Below are positions 1-9,506 of a DNA stretch of 64,000 nucleotides, piece by piece (position 1 is the first letter of the stretch; every line of letters begins with the position of its first letter). The DNA is from Cytobacillus praedii. GTDB taxonomy: Bacteria; Bacillota; Bacilli; Bacillales; Cytobacillaceae. The stretch covers positions 291,154 to 355,153 of the forward strand of contig NZ_LMBX01000001.1 in NCBI RefSeq assembly GCF_001439605.1, in the 5' to 3' direction. A model generated the notes under the pieces. That model made no database searches and was not told where the DNA came from. It saw only the letters and a program-made list of their open reading frames with translations. The translations under genes were made by a program, and so were the position numbers.

Positions 1-928
1 TGAAGACCTTGATATCGCGAAGCAAAAAGCAGCAGCTGCTGCAAAAGCAAAGGCCGCCGCACTAGCCAAAATGAAGGCAAAAGAACAAGGCGAAGAGAAG
101 GAAGAAGCCTCCGCTGAAGACCTTGATATCGCGAAGCAAAAAGCAGCTGCCGCCGCGAAAGCAAAGGCCGCCGCAGCCGCCAAAGCAAAAGCCGCCGCAT
201 TGGCAAAACAGTCAGGTGAATCTGGCGGGGATGACGAAAAGGCGAAAGCGATTGCTGCCGCGAAGGCAAAAGCAGCCGCAGCGGCCAAAGCAAAAGCTGC
301 TGCATCAGCGAAAGCTGGAGGCGCAGCAGGAGATGATGAAAAAGCAAAAGCCATTGCAGCTGCAAAGGCAAAAGCAGCCGCTGCAGCCGCTGCTAAAGCG
401 AAGGTTGGTGGAACGGCAAAGACTGAACCTGCAGAAGCAGTCAAGCCATCACCAAATCAGCCATATCTTGATAAATATATTAGAGTGATAGAGGAGCATC
501 TTGGAAAAGATCATATAGAAGATTACTATATTAATAATCTTTCAAAGGATGTCCCAACACTTGTAGCAAAGCCAGAAAGCTATTATAAAATAGCAGAGTT
601 TTTAAAATATAACGAGCAATTAGGCTTTGATTATTTATCAGAGCTGCATGGAACAGATTTTGAAACACATATGGAAGTATATGTTCATTTATATTCATAT
701 AAAAATAGTCAATCCGTTGCATTAAAAGTAAAGATTGACCGTGATGGACCAACGATTGATTCATTGCAGCCGCTTTGGGCAGGAGCGAATTGGCCAGAGT
801 GTGAAGCATATGATTTACTAGGCATTACGTTTACCAATCATCCGAACTTGCACCGCATTATGCTTGGTGAAGAATGGATTGGCCATCCACTAAGGAAAGA
901 CTATGAACCGTATGATGTGGAGGTGTAA
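1..928 (+). CDS. nuoC: NADH-quinone oxidoreductase subunit C, 5' end outside window
   Basis: Peripheral-arm subunit of proton-pumping complex I. The frame is open from base 2, so the true start lies to the left. About 130 visible residues are almost only Ala, Lys, Glu and Asp. They include a 38-codon direct repeat (114 bp: the sequence at 1 recurs at 115) and blocks beginning GDDEKAKAIAAAK. The C-terminal ~155 residues are a normal 30-kDa subunit domain ending in ANWPECEAYDLLGI and GHPLRKDYEPY. Long Ala/Lys-rich N-terminal extensions are known in Bacillus NuoC, and this one looks expanded. nuoD follows after 3 bp. Confidence 0.95.
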   Translation, partial: EDLDIAKQKAAAAAKAKAAALAKMKAKEQGEEKEEASAEDLDIAKQKAAAAAKAKAAAAAKAKAAALAKQSGESGGDDEKAKAIAAAKAKAAAAAKAKAAASAKAGGAAGDDEKAKAIAAAKAKAAAAAAAKAKVGGTAKTEPAEAVKPSPNQPYLDKYIRVIEEHLGKDHIEDYYINNLSKDVPTLVAKPESYYKIAEFLKYNEQLGFDYLSELHGTDFETHMEVYVHLYSYKNSQSVALKVKIDRDGPTIDSLQPLWAGANWPECEAYDLLGITFTNHPNLHRIMLGEEWIGHPLRKDYEPYDVEV

Positions 929-931
929 CCA

Positions 932-2032
932 ATGTTACGAACAGAAGAAATGCTTTTGAACGTAGGACCTCAGCATCCAAGTACGCACGGTGTTTTTCGT
1001 CTCGTCTTAAAAATTGATGGAGAAACCATTGTAGAAGCAAAGCCAGTCATCGGCTACCTTCACCGCGGAACAGAAAAGCTGGCAGAAAATCTTCAATATA
1101 CACAAATCATCCCTTATACTGACCGGATGGACTACGTTTCAGCCATGACGAATAACTATGTGATTTGCCATGCGGTTGAAACGATGATGGATATTAAAGT
1201 ACCTGAGAGAGCCGAGTATTTACGTGTCATTGCAATGGAACTTGGCCGTGTAGCAAGCCACCTTGTCTGGTTTGGTACGTACTTGCTAGACCTTGGAGCA
1301 ACGAGCCCGCTTCTATATGCTTTCCGTGAACGGGAAATGATCATCAATATGCTAAATGAACTGTCAGGAGCTCGTCTAACATTTAACTACATGCGTGTTG
1401 GCGGGGTCAAATGGGATGCACCAGAAGGCTGGATTGATAAAGTAAGAGAGTTTGTCCCTTATATGCGAGAACAATTAAAGGGCTATCATACACTCGTTAC
1501 AGGAAACGAAATCTTTATGAACCGTGTAAAAGGAATTGGGACATACACGAAGGAAGATGCGCTTAACTATTCCCTTAGCGGGGCTAATCTTCGCTGCACT
1601 GGAGTCAAATGGGATCTGCGTAAAGATGAGCCGTATTCCATCTATGATCGCTTTGATTTTAATGTGGTTACTCGTGAGACAGGGGATGCATGGGCACGAT
1701 ACCACTGCAGACTTGATGAAATCGTAGAATCATTGAAAATCTTAGAACAAGCGTGTGAACAGTTCCCTGCCGAAGGGGAGATCTTAGCGAAGGTGCCAAA
1801 GATCATTAAGGCGCCTAAGGGTGAGGCTTTTGTACGAATTGAGTCCCCTCGGGGAGAAATCGGCTGTTATATCGCAAGTGATGGAAAAAAAGAACCGTAT
1901 CGCCTGAAATTTAGACGACCATCATTCTATAATCTCCAAATTCTCCCTAAGCTACTAGAGGGGGAAACAATTGCAAACTTAATTTCCATTCTAGGAGCGG
2001 TTGATATCATCCTAGGGGAGGTGGATGGCTAA
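932..2032 (+). CDS. nuoD: NADH-quinone oxidoreductase subunit D
   Basis: The 49-kDa subunit of complex I, which with NuoB forms the quinone-reduction site at the membrane interface. It has 366 residues, the usual length for a stand-alone NuoD. The N-terminus carries the family motif LNVGPQHPSTHGVFRL (residues about 9-24), and the C-terminus ends in GEVDG as is typical. The ATG at 932 follows GGAGGTGTAACC. Its stop overlaps the nuoH start by one base (TAATG), which implies translational coupling. Confidence 0.97.
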   Translation: MLRTEEMLLNVGPQHPSTHGVFRLVLKIDGETIVEAKPVIGYLHRGTEKLAENLQYTQIIPYTDRMDYVSAMTNNYVICHAVETMMDIKVPERAEYLRVIAMELGRVASHLVWFGTYLLDLGATSPLLYAFREREMIINMLNELSGARLTFNYMRVGGVKWDAPEGWIDKVREFVPYMREQLKGYHTLVTGNEIFMNRVKGIGTYTKEDALNYSLSGANLRCTGVKWDLRKDEPYSIYDRFDFNVVTRETGDAWARYHCRLDEIVESLKILEQACEQFPAEGEILAKVPKIIKAPKGEAFVRIESPRGEIGCYIASDGKKEPYRLKFRRPSFYNLQILPKLLEGETIANLISILGAVDIILGEVDG

Positions 2033-3042
2033 TGGTTGAAGATTTATTGCATTCCCAGCCGGGGATCTTAAACTTTGGGATTTTCTTTTTACTTGCAACC
2101 GTTTTACTTTTAGTCATATTGGGATTCGTAACCTATGCAATCCTGGCAGAGCGGAAGGTTATGGGATTTATGCAGCTTCGTCAAGGTCCGAACCAAGTGG
2201 GTGGCCGCTGGGGATTATTGCAAACGGTTGCCGACGTTTTAAAGCTTCTGCTAAAAGAAGATACGATTCCTAAGCTTGCAGATAAACCATTATTTATACT
2301 TGCACCAGTTATCGCATTTGCACCATCATTTATAGTCATCGCAGCGATTCCGTTTACAGATAAATTGCAATTTGCAGATTTAAATATTGGATTGCTTTAC
2401 TATATCGCCATTTCAGGATTAACAACGATCGGAATGGTTACCGGCGGATGGGCATCCAACAATAAATATGCCCTGCTCGGAGGAATGCGTGCAGCAGCAC
2501 AGATGATTTCCTATGAAATTCCGCTCGTTATGTCAGTGCTCGGGATTATTCTCCTAACTGGCAGCTTAAACTTAAATGATATTGTAGCAGCACAAGAGAA
2601 TGTATGGTATATCCTGCTTCAGCCCATTGCATTCATTGTCTTTATCATTGCTTCAGTGGCTGAATTAAACCGTGTCCCATTCGATCTTCCTGAATCCGAG
2701 AACGAACTTGTAGCCGGGTTCCATGTCGAATATTCCGGATTCCGTTGGGCATTTTTCATGCTTGCTGAATATGTGTATATGTTCGCGATGGCATCATTAA
2801 CAACGGTTTTATTTTTAGGAGGCTGGCTACCTTTATTCTCATTCCTAGACTTTATTCCAGGTGCTGTCTGGTTTGCACTTAAGTTCATGTTTGTCGTCTT
2901 TCTATTAATTTGGTTCCGAAGCACGTTCCCGCGTATCAGGGCTGATAAATTAATGGAATTTGCCTGGAAGATCTTATTGCCAATTGCATTAGCAAATATT
3001 TTCCTGACAGCCATCATCAAAGAAATTTTAAAACTGTTTTAA
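2032..3042 (+). CDS. nuoH: NADH-quinone oxidoreductase subunit H
   Basis: Membrane subunit that links the quinone site to the proton-pumping arm. It has 336 residues and about eight membrane segments. Family motifs seen are AERKVMGFMQLRQGPN (about 39-54) and ELNRVPFDLPESENELVAGF (about 211-230). The ATG at 2032 overlaps the nuoD stop and sits behind GGGGAGGTGG. Confidence 0.97.
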   Translation: MVEDLLHSQPGILNFGIFFLLATVLLLVILGFVTYAILAERKVMGFMQLRQGPNQVGGRWGLLQTVADVLKLLLKEDTIPKLADKPLFILAPVIAFAPSFIVIAAIPFTDKLQFADLNIGLLYYIAISGLTTIGMVTGGWASNNKYALLGGMRAAAQMISYEIPLVMSVLGIILLTGSLNLNDIVAAQENVWYILLQPIAFIVFIIASVAELNRVPFDLPESENELVAGFHVEYSGFRWAFFMLAEYVYMFAMASLTTVLFLGGWLPLFSFLDFIPGAVWFALKFMFVVFLLIWFRSTFPRIRADKLMEFAWKILLPIALANIFLTAIIKEILKLF

Positions 3043-3076
3043 TCAAAGCTTACTTTAACCGCAAGGGGTGAAAAAC

Positions 3077-3502
3077 ATGCTTGGATTTGGATTAGCAAAA
3101 GGCTTAAAGTATACCCTGAAAAATTTAACGAAAGAAAAACCAACCTATGAATATCCGAATGAGCCACTCCCATTGCCCGACCGATTTCGGGGGATTCAAA
3201 AGTTTTATCCGGAAAAGTGCATCGTTTGTAATCAATGTGCGAATATTTGCCCGACCGATTGCATCCAGCTGACAGGGAAAAAACACCCGGATCCGAATAA
3301 AAAGGGAAAAATTATTGATACGTATGATATTAACTTTGAAATTTGTATTCTTTGCGACCTATGTACGGAGGTTTGTCCGACAGAGGCAATCATTATGTCA
3401 AATAACTTTGAACTCGCTGAATATAGCCGGGATGAGCTATTTAAAAATCTCGAATGGCTGGATGAAAATGACGAGAATATACGGAAGGTGAATAAAGCAT
3501 GA
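3077..3502 (+). CDS. nuoI: NADH-quinone oxidoreductase subunit I (2x 4Fe-4S ferredoxin)
   Basis: Electron-carrying subunit with two [4Fe-4S] clusters. Cysteines at 48/51/54/58 (CIVCNQCANICP) and 90/93/96/100 (CILCDLCTEVCP) form the two CxxCxxCxxxCP sites. A GTG at 3068 would add three residues. The ATG at 3077 is preferred because AAGGGGTG lies 6 bases before it, giving 141 residues. The gene ends in an ATGA overlap with nuoJ. Confidence 0.96.
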   Translation: MLGFGLAKGLKYTLKNLTKEKPTYEYPNEPLPLPDRFRGIQKFYPEKCIVCNQCANICPTDCIQLTGKKHPDPNKKGKIIDTYDINFEICILCDLCTEVCPTEAIIMSNNFELAEYSRDELFKNLEWLDENDENIRKVNKA

Positions 3503-4020
3503 CGTTATCAGGTGAATTTTTAGCATTTATTTCACTCGCTTTAGTTGCAGTAGTCGGCGGCGTGCTCTTATTAAACCTTTCCAAGGTCGTGCACATGGTC
3601 CTTGCACTCGTTTTTACCTTTGTCAGCATTGCGGGGATCTTTGTCCTGCTGTCAGCTGAATTTCTAGCTGCCGTTCAAATACTCATCTATTCCGGAGCGA
3701 TTACAATCATTATGCTCTTTGGAATCATGTTAACCCGTCACGATGATACGAATGAGCCGAAAACAGGCCGCCTGCGAAAGCTGCTTCTCTTCTTAGGGAT
3801 TCTCGGTTTTGCATTCGCCTTTTACATTGGAATTTATAATCTTGATTTTGGTGAAGCGTCAACAACCTTACATGAGAATAACACAGAACAGATTGGGATC
3901 GCGCTTTATTCAAAATATATTATTCCATTTGAATTAACATCAGTCTTGCTGCTGGCTGCGCTAATTGGAGCGATTGTGCTGTCGAAGAATGATAAGGAGA
4001 AGGAGGCGAAGAAGGAATGA
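3499..4020 (+). CDS. nuoJ: NADH-quinone oxidoreductase subunit J
   Basis: Five-helix membrane subunit of complex I, 173 residues. The conserved segment [22 protein letters not shown] (about 56-77, broken by the glycine of the family pi-bulge helix) is diagnostic. It overlaps nuoI (ATGA at 3499) and nuoK (ATGA at 4017), so the three are translationally coupled. The acidic/basic tail after the last helix is short and soluble. Confidence 0.95.
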   Translation: MTLSGEFLAFISLALVAVVGGVLLLNLSKVVHMVLALVFTFVSIAGIFVLLSAEFLAAVQILIYSGAITIIMLFGIMLTRHDDTNEPKTGRLRKLLLFLGILGFAFAFYIGIYNLDFGEASTTLHENNTEQIGIALYSKYIIPFELTSVLLLAALIGAIVLSKNDKEKEAKKE

Positions 4021-4331
4021 GTTCAGTTCCACTTTCAGCCTACTTGGCACTGGGTTTAATTCTATTCTGTATCGGTTTATATGGTGCATTAACAAAGAAA
4101 AATATTATCATTGTTCTTATTTCGATTGAACTAATGCTTAATGCTGCAAACATTAATTTAGTAGCGTTTAGCAAATTCGGTGTGATGCCATCAATAACAG
4201 GACAAATCTTCGCTCTTTTCGTCATGGCTGTTGCTGCTGCAGAAGTTGCTGTTGGGGTAGCGATACTGATTGCCTTATACCGTAATCGGAATACCGTTAA
4301 TATTGATGAAGTGAACACATTGAAACACTAG
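4017..4331 (+). CDS. nuoK: NADH-quinone oxidoreductase subunit K
   Basis: Three-helix membrane subunit that takes part in proton transfer, 104 residues. The membrane glutamates expected for the family are visible in [17 protein letters not shown] (helix 2 start) and [17 protein letters not shown] (helix 3). The start overlaps nuoJ. Unlike the other junctions in this operon, the next gene does not follow at once. Confidence 0.96.
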   Translation: MSSVPLSAYLALGLILFCIGLYGALTKKNIIIVLISIELMLNAANINLVAFSKFGVMPSITGQIFALFVMAVAAAEVAVGVAILIALYRNRNTVNIDEVNTLKH

Positions 4332-4493
4332 AGGATGAAGCATGTCTTTATAAAGTAAGTTCAAAATGAGGCTGAAAATAGAAATCCCAGGCCGATTTCC
4401 GCTAATCTAGCCTCTGACCTCTAGTAATCTAACACGTTAGCTCTAGGACTATACAAAACTATAAACGTGTTCAAAAAGGGGATTGTGATATTG
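4332..4493 (+). other. Unusually long nuoK-nuoL spacer
   Basis: About 160 bp separate nuoK from nuoL, while the other gene pairs overlap or lie within 6-35 bp. The spacer has four CTAG tetramers and a short stem CTAAC-AC-GTTAG. No convincing -35/-10 pair and no ORF with a ribosome binding site were seen. Confidence 0.6.
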
Positions 4494-6353
4494 ATGGAGA
4501 ATGCATGGATCATACCGCTTTTCCCGCTTTTATCGTTTTTGTTCCTTATCTTTTTTGGCAAACGACTGAAGGAAGCAAGTGCATACATAGGAATCCTGCT
4601 CTCGCTTGCATCGTTCGTCTACTCCTTATTGGTGCTGTTCGAAAGATTTTCGTCGCCCACCCATAAGGCAGAGTCGGTTTGGCTGACGATAGGGGATGTT
4701 CAGTTAACAGCGGGTTTTGAAGTCAATCAATTAAATGCGTTAATGCTTGTAATCGTATCGCTAGTGAGTTTCCTTGTACATACGTATTCAAAGGGATATA
4801 TGCACGGTGATGAACGATTCCATGTGTACTACGCTTACTTAGGATTATTTACATTTGCGATGCTGGGCTTAGTGCTTTCGCCCAATCTTCTGCAAACGTA
4901 TATTTTCTGGGAGCTTGTTGGTTTAGGTTCATTCTTGCTAATCGGTTTCTACTTTTATAAAGAAGAAGCGAAGAAGGCCGCCAAAAAGGCGTTTATTATG
5001 ACACGTATTGGAGATGTTGGCCTTCTAATAGGAATGATTCTATTATTCTGGCAGGTTGGAAGCTTCGAATATGATGAAATTTTTGCAGCGGTTGAAGCTG
5101 GAGCGGTTTCTTCAACGATGATTACATTAACTGCCATATTGATTTTTATTGGTGCTGTAGGGAAGTCAGGTCAATTCCCGCTTCATACATGGCTGCCGGA
5201 TGCGATGGAAGGTCCAACGCCGGTGTCTGCTTTAATTCACGCCGCAACGATGGTTGCAGCAGGGGTTTATTTAGTGGCATCCCTGTTCCCGCTCTTTTCA
5301 GCAAGCGAGACAGCGCTGTTGACGGTTGCGATTATTGGAGCATTTACTGCGATCTTTGCAGCAAGCATTGGGCTTGTTCAGAAGGATATTAAGAGAGTGC
5401 TTGCGTATTCAACGGTCAGCCAGCTAGGCTACATGATGCTTGCACTTGGATCTGCCGGCTATGTTGCTGGTGTGTTCCACCTGATGACACATGCTTTCTT
5501 CAAAGCCTTGTTATTCCTTGCTGCGGGCAGCGTTATCCACGCAGTGCATACGCAGGATATTGAGAAAATGGGCGGCTTATGGAAAAAGCTTCGTGTAACA
5601 GGTCCATTATTTTTGATAGGAACATTAGCAATTAGCGGTGTCCCTTTATTTTCAGGATTCTTTAGTAAGGATGAAATATTAATTGCAGCATGGGCAAATG
5701 GCAATACTGTGTTATTCTGGCTAGCGGTTGTTGCTGCCTTCTTCACTGCATTCTATATGTTCCGTCTCTTCTTTATGGTATTTTCCGGTGAATCGCGCAG
5801 TGACATGAAGCATGTGAAGGAGTCGCCAAGTGTGATGACTGTACCGATGATGGTTCTTGCCATTCTTGCAGTTGTAGCAGGGTATGTCAATACCCCTTGG
5901 TTTGGGACATTTCTTGGCGATTGGCTAACAGAAGGAAATCCTGCTCTTGGGCACGGGCATATCGAAGGTCCGTCGTGGATCATGATTGTTGCAACCGTCG
6001 TCTCTTTATTAGGTATTTTCCTAGCTTGGCTAATCTACAGCAAACGTTCACTTTCACGTGATTGGCTTGGTGCTTCGACGCTATATACGATTCTATATAA
6101 TAAATATTATATAGATGAATTGTATGAATTAACGGTTTTAAAAGTAACGAAAGGACTCAGCCTGATTCTTCGTTTCATTGAAACATTCATCGTTGAGGGC
6201 ATAGTCAAAGGGGTATCAGGAGCGGTTTCCGGACTTGGTCACTTAGGCTCAAGATTCCAGAGTGGACAGATCCAACGATACGGTGCTGTCGCATTTGTCG
6301 GCTTAGCGATCTTAATTGTCGTATTTGCTGTAACAGGGGGGTATTTGAAATGA
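4494..6353 (+). CDS. nuoL: NADH-quinone oxidoreductase subunit L
   Basis: Largest antiporter-like proton-pumping subunit, about 619 residues, with the C-terminal lateral helix region. Proton-antiporter motifs are visible: FWELVGLGSFLLIGFY, GKSGQFPLHTWLPDAMEGPT and KRVLAYSTVSQLGYMMLA. The frame is open back to a GTG at 4467. AAAAGGGG at 4474-4481 favours a start at TTG 4491 or ATG 4494 (MENAWIIPLFPLLSF), and ATG is given here with moderate confidence. It ends in an ATGA overlap with nuoM. Confidence 0.95.
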   Translation: MENAWIIPLFPLLSFLFLIFFGKRLKEASAYIGILLSLASFVYSLLVLFERFSSPTHKAESVWLTIGDVQLTAGFEVNQLNALMLVIVSLVSFLVHTYSKGYMHGDERFHVYYAYLGLFTFAMLGLVLSPNLLQTYIFWELVGLGSFLLIGFYFYKEEAKKAAKKAFIMTRIGDVGLLIGMILLFWQVGSFEYDEIFAAVEAGAVSSTMITLTAILIFIGAVGKSGQFPLHTWLPDAMEGPTPVSALIHAATMVAAGVYLVASLFPLFSASETALLTVAIIGAFTAIFAASIGLVQKDIKRVLAYSTVSQLGYMMLALGSAGYVAGVFHLMTHAFFKALLFLAAGSVIHAVHTQDIEKMGGLWKKLRVTGPLFLIGTLAISGVPLFSGFFSKDEILIAAWANGNTVLFWLAVVAAFFTAFYMFRLFFMVFSGESRSDMKHVKESPSVMTVPMMVLAILAVVAGYVNTPWFGTFLGDWLTEGNPALGHGHIEGPSWIMIVATVVSLLGIFLAWLIYSKRSLSRDWLGASTLYTILYNKYYIDELYELTVLKVTKGLSLILRFIETFIVEGIVKGVSGAVSGLGHLGSRFQSGQIQRYGAVAFVGLAILIVVFAVTGGYLK

Positions 6354-7858
6354 ACTTTGCTTATTTATCCATCTTAGTTTTCTCCCCTTTACTCGGTATA
6401 ATCGCCTTATTATTTGTTCCAAAAGCAAAGGAATCTGTTATTAAAACGGTTGGGTTCCTTGCAACTCTTCCAGCACTTGTCCTGTCCTTGATGGCATTTT
6501 TTCAATATCGGTCAGGGAGTTCACTTGATCAGCTGGACGAAATGGTTAACTGGATTCAATTCGGTGATCCCAATAGATTAGGAGAATTGTTTTCTATTAA
6601 ATATGAATTAGGTGTTGATGGCTTCTCACTGATTATGCTTGTGTTAACAGCCATCCTTTCTACACTTGCAGCAATAGCCTCCATGTATATTAAAAAAGAG
6701 TGGAAAGGCTACTTTATGCTCTTCCTTCTTCTTGAGGTGGGCATGCTTGGTGTATTTGCTGCTGAAAACTTAATTCTGTTCTTTATCTTTTTCGAAATTA
6801 CGCTTATTCCGACATTCTTCCTTATTGGGAAGTGGGGCTATTTTGAAAAGGAAAAAGCTGCATTTAGCTTCTTAATTTATAATGGGTTAGGTTCTGCTGT
6901 ACTGCTGATTGTCATCATGGTGCTCTTTGCACGTACAGGGACATCTAATATTGAAGCGTTAACGTATATTCTTACTTCGGATACAGATCATCTTGTGATG
7001 TCTGCCGGTGGAAAAATGGGCTTGCTGATCGCGATGCTGATTGCATTTGGGGTAAAGCTGCCGATCTTCCCGCTTCATAGCTGGATGGTGCGTGTTCACG
7101 TTCAGGCATCTCCATCTGTCGTTATGCTTCACGCAGGAATTCTCTTGAAAATTGGTGCATACGGAATTATCCGGTTCGGAATGGGCATTTTCCCTGAACA
7201 ATTCCAAGAACTAGCAGTATTAATTGCTGTTCTTGGAGTAGTGAACCTGCTTTACGGAGCATTCCTTGCACTTGTGCAAACAGATTTCAAAATGGTACTT
7301 GCTTATTCCTCAATTTCCCATATGGGAATTGTCTTAATAGGTTTGGGCGCTTTAAATGAGGCGGGGATTCAAGGAGCTATTTTCCAAGTGGTTTCACATG
7401 GATTAATAGCAGCGCTATTATTCTTCCTTGTCGGTGTATTCTATGAGCGACTGCAAACATCCAATATTCCGAACCTTGGCGGCTTGGCGAAGGGGATGCC
7501 GATTACGGCAGGCTTCCTGCTGGCTGGGGCAATGGCTTCGTTAGGAATGCCGGGAATGTCAGGCTTCGTAAGTGAATTCATGGCTTTCCTTGGTTTATTT
7601 AAGGAAATGCCAGTATTAGCTGCTGTGGGTGCGCTTGGTATCATTTTAACAGCTGTCTATCTGCTGCGTGCGGTTCTCGGAATTACTTATGGCAAAGCTC
7701 ATCGGGAGTTTGCGGGCATTACAGATCTTAGGGGAGCGGAATGGGTGCCTGCAATAGTCCTAATCGGGATTATTGTCTTAATTGGCGTATATCCAAATGT
7801 TTTAACTGAACCGCTCACTTCTGCACTGGAAACTATCATGCTTGGGATTGGAGGGTGA
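6350..7858 (+). CDS. nuoM: NADH-quinone oxidoreductase subunit M
   Basis: Second antiporter-like proton-pumping subunit, 502 residues with about 14 membrane helices. Motifs include FFEITLIPTFFLIGKWGY (the buried glutamate), VKLPIFPLHSWMVRVHVQAS and KMVLAYSSISHMGIVLIGL. It is coupled to nuoL by the ATGA overlap. Confidence 0.96.
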   Translation: MNFAYLSILVFSPLLGIIALLFVPKAKESVIKTVGFLATLPALVLSLMAFFQYRSGSSLDQLDEMVNWIQFGDPNRLGELFSIKYELGVDGFSLIMLVLTAILSTLAAIASMYIKKEWKGYFMLFLLLEVGMLGVFAAENLILFFIFFEITLIPTFFLIGKWGYFEKEKAAFSFLIYNGLGSAVLLIVIMVLFARTGTSNIEALTYILTSDTDHLVMSAGGKMGLLIAMLIAFGVKLPIFPLHSWMVRVHVQASPSVVMLHAGILLKIGAYGIIRFGMGIFPEQFQELAVLIAVLGVVNLLYGAFLALVQTDFKMVLAYSSISHMGIVLIGLGALNEAGIQGAIFQVVSHGLIAALLFFLVGVFYERLQTSNIPNLGGLAKGMPITAGFLLAGAMASLGMPGMSGFVSEFMAFLGLFKEMPVLAAVGALGIILTAVYLLRAVLGITYGKAHREFAGITDLRGAEWVPAIVLIGIIVLIGVYPNVLTEPLTSALETIMLGIGG

Positions 7859-7864
7859 TGAAGG

Positions 7865-9382
7865 ATGGATCTCGAAACATTACTATCATTTAAATGGAGC
7901 ATCATGACACCTGAGTTCATCATCCTCGGTGTAATCACATTACTTTCATTATTAGATCTATTTATGGCAAAGAGTGTGAATCGAAAGCTGCTGGGCTGGC
8001 TTGGCTTAGCGGGGATTCTAGGAGCGCTCGTTGCATTGCTCACCCTGATGGGCAATAGCCCGGAAGCGATTCTCTATGATACATTCCGATTGGACTCCTT
8101 TGCGATCGCGTTCAAGCTGCTATTGTTAATAGGATCCGCCCTTGTCTTCCTTATTGCGATTAGCTATGAGCCAAAGGAAGGGTTAACCGAATATAGAGGA
8201 GAGTTTTACTACTTATTCTTAGCTGCACTGCTTGGTGCGATGATGATGTCATCTAGCGGCGACTTAATAACATTGTTTATCGGGCTGGAGCTTCTATCGA
8301 TTTCTTCTTATATTCTTGCAGGTATTAGAAAGAAACATAGTGGCTCGAATGAGTCTGCGATGAAGTATGTCGTGAATGGGGGAATCTCGACATCCATTAC
8401 GATTTTTGGAATGAGTTATGTATATGGCTTAACAGGAACGACAAATCTGCTTGATATGGCTCGCCATGTGATCACATTAGCTGATTCACAGCATATTTAC
8501 CTTCTAGGGCTTGCATTCTTTATGATCTTCGTCGGGCTTTCCTTTAAAGTCGCAACAGCACCGTTCCATATGTGGGCGCCAGATGTTTATCAGGGAGCAC
8601 CAACACCTGTTACTGCATTCTTGAGTGTTGTTTCGAAAACAGCAGGATTTATTTTGATCGTCCGTATTTTAATGGTGATTTTCTATAACATCCCGACTGA
8701 AGGACCAGGTTCGATGCCGCTTCTTATCAAGGTTCAGGATTATATTGCCTTCCTTGCAGCAGCAACGATGATCATCGGGAATGTAGTGGCATTAAGGCAG
8801 AAAAATATTAAACGTCTGTTTGCCTATTCCAGTATTGCACAAGCAGGTTATTTGCTTGTCGTTGTAGCTTCTATGTCTGCATTTTTGTTTGATACGCTAT
8901 GGTTCTACCTAGGTGCATACTTGTTCATGAACCTGGGTGCATTCGCAATCATCCAGCTGATCACACAGAAAACAGGCTCTGAAGATATTGCAGAATTTGC
9001 CGGTTTATATCGAAAAGCCCCAATTCTGGCGATTGCAATGGCAGTCTTTATCCTGTCATTAGCAGGGATTCCAGGAACGGCTGGGTTTATCGGGAAACTG
9101 AATATTTTCATGGGTGCACTTGTGGTTGAACCGGCACACTATGTGCTTGTATCCATAATGATCGCAACAACAGTGGTTTCGTATTTCTACTACTTTGGCG
9201 TTATGGTCCAGATGTTCTTTAGACCAGCAGCCAACGATGAAGTGAAATTCAAGCTTCCGGCAGGACTGGGCGTTGTTATCGGTGTCTGTGTATTCGCAAC
9301 GATTCTATTTGGAGTAGCACCAAACGTTGCGCTTGATTTCTTACAAGGGAACTTCAATCAGTTCAGCGATTTTTTTCAGTAA
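7865..9382 (+). CDS. nuoN: NADH-quinone oxidoreductase subunit N
   Basis: Third antiporter-like proton-pumping subunit, 505 residues. Seen are FIGLELLSISSYILAGIRKK, KVATAPFHMWAPDVYQGAPT and KRLFAYSSIAQAGYLLV. It starts 6 bases after nuoM behind GGAGGGTGATGAAGG. It is the last gene of the operon and is followed by a strong terminator. No nuoE, nuoF or nuoG follows, consistent with the 11-subunit complex I known from the B. cereus group, whose electron donor is not settled. Confidence 0.96.
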   Translation: MDLETLLSFKWSIMTPEFIILGVITLLSLLDLFMAKSVNRKLLGWLGLAGILGALVALLTLMGNSPEAILYDTFRLDSFAIAFKLLLLIGSALVFLIAISYEPKEGLTEYRGEFYYLFLAALLGAMMMSSSGDLITLFIGLELLSISSYILAGIRKKHSGSNESAMKYVVNGGISTSITIFGMSYVYGLTGTTNLLDMARHVITLADSQHIYLLGLAFFMIFVGLSFKVATAPFHMWAPDVYQGAPTPVTAFLSVVSKTAGFILIVRILMVIFYNIPTEGPGSMPLLIKVQDYIAFLAAATMIIGNVVALRQKNIKRLFAYSSIAQAGYLLVVVASMSAFLFDTLWFYLGAYLFMNLGAFAIIQLITQKTGSEDIAEFAGLYRKAPILAIAMAVFILSLAGIPGTAGFIGKLNIFMGALVVEPAHYVLVSIMIATTVVSYFYYFGVMVQMFFRPAANDEVKFKLPAGLGVVIGVCVFATILFGVAPNVALDFLQGNFNQFSDFFQ

Positions 9383-9438
9383 ATTAGGCTAGACAATCTA
9401 AACAAAGGGTTATAAAAAAGGGGTAAAATATAAAGAAG

Positions 9439-9471
9439 AGGGTGAAATCGTATAGATTTCACCCTTTTTTT
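9439..9471 (+). terminator. Rho-independent terminator of the nuo operon
   Basis: A perfect 11-bp stem (AGGGTGAAATC / GATTTCACCCT) with the 5-base loop GTATA is followed by seven T. It lies 57 bp after the nuoN stop. Confidence 0.93.
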
Positions 9472-9506
9472 GCATGAATCTGGCTGCAGGACGGAAATAA
9501 TTCATT

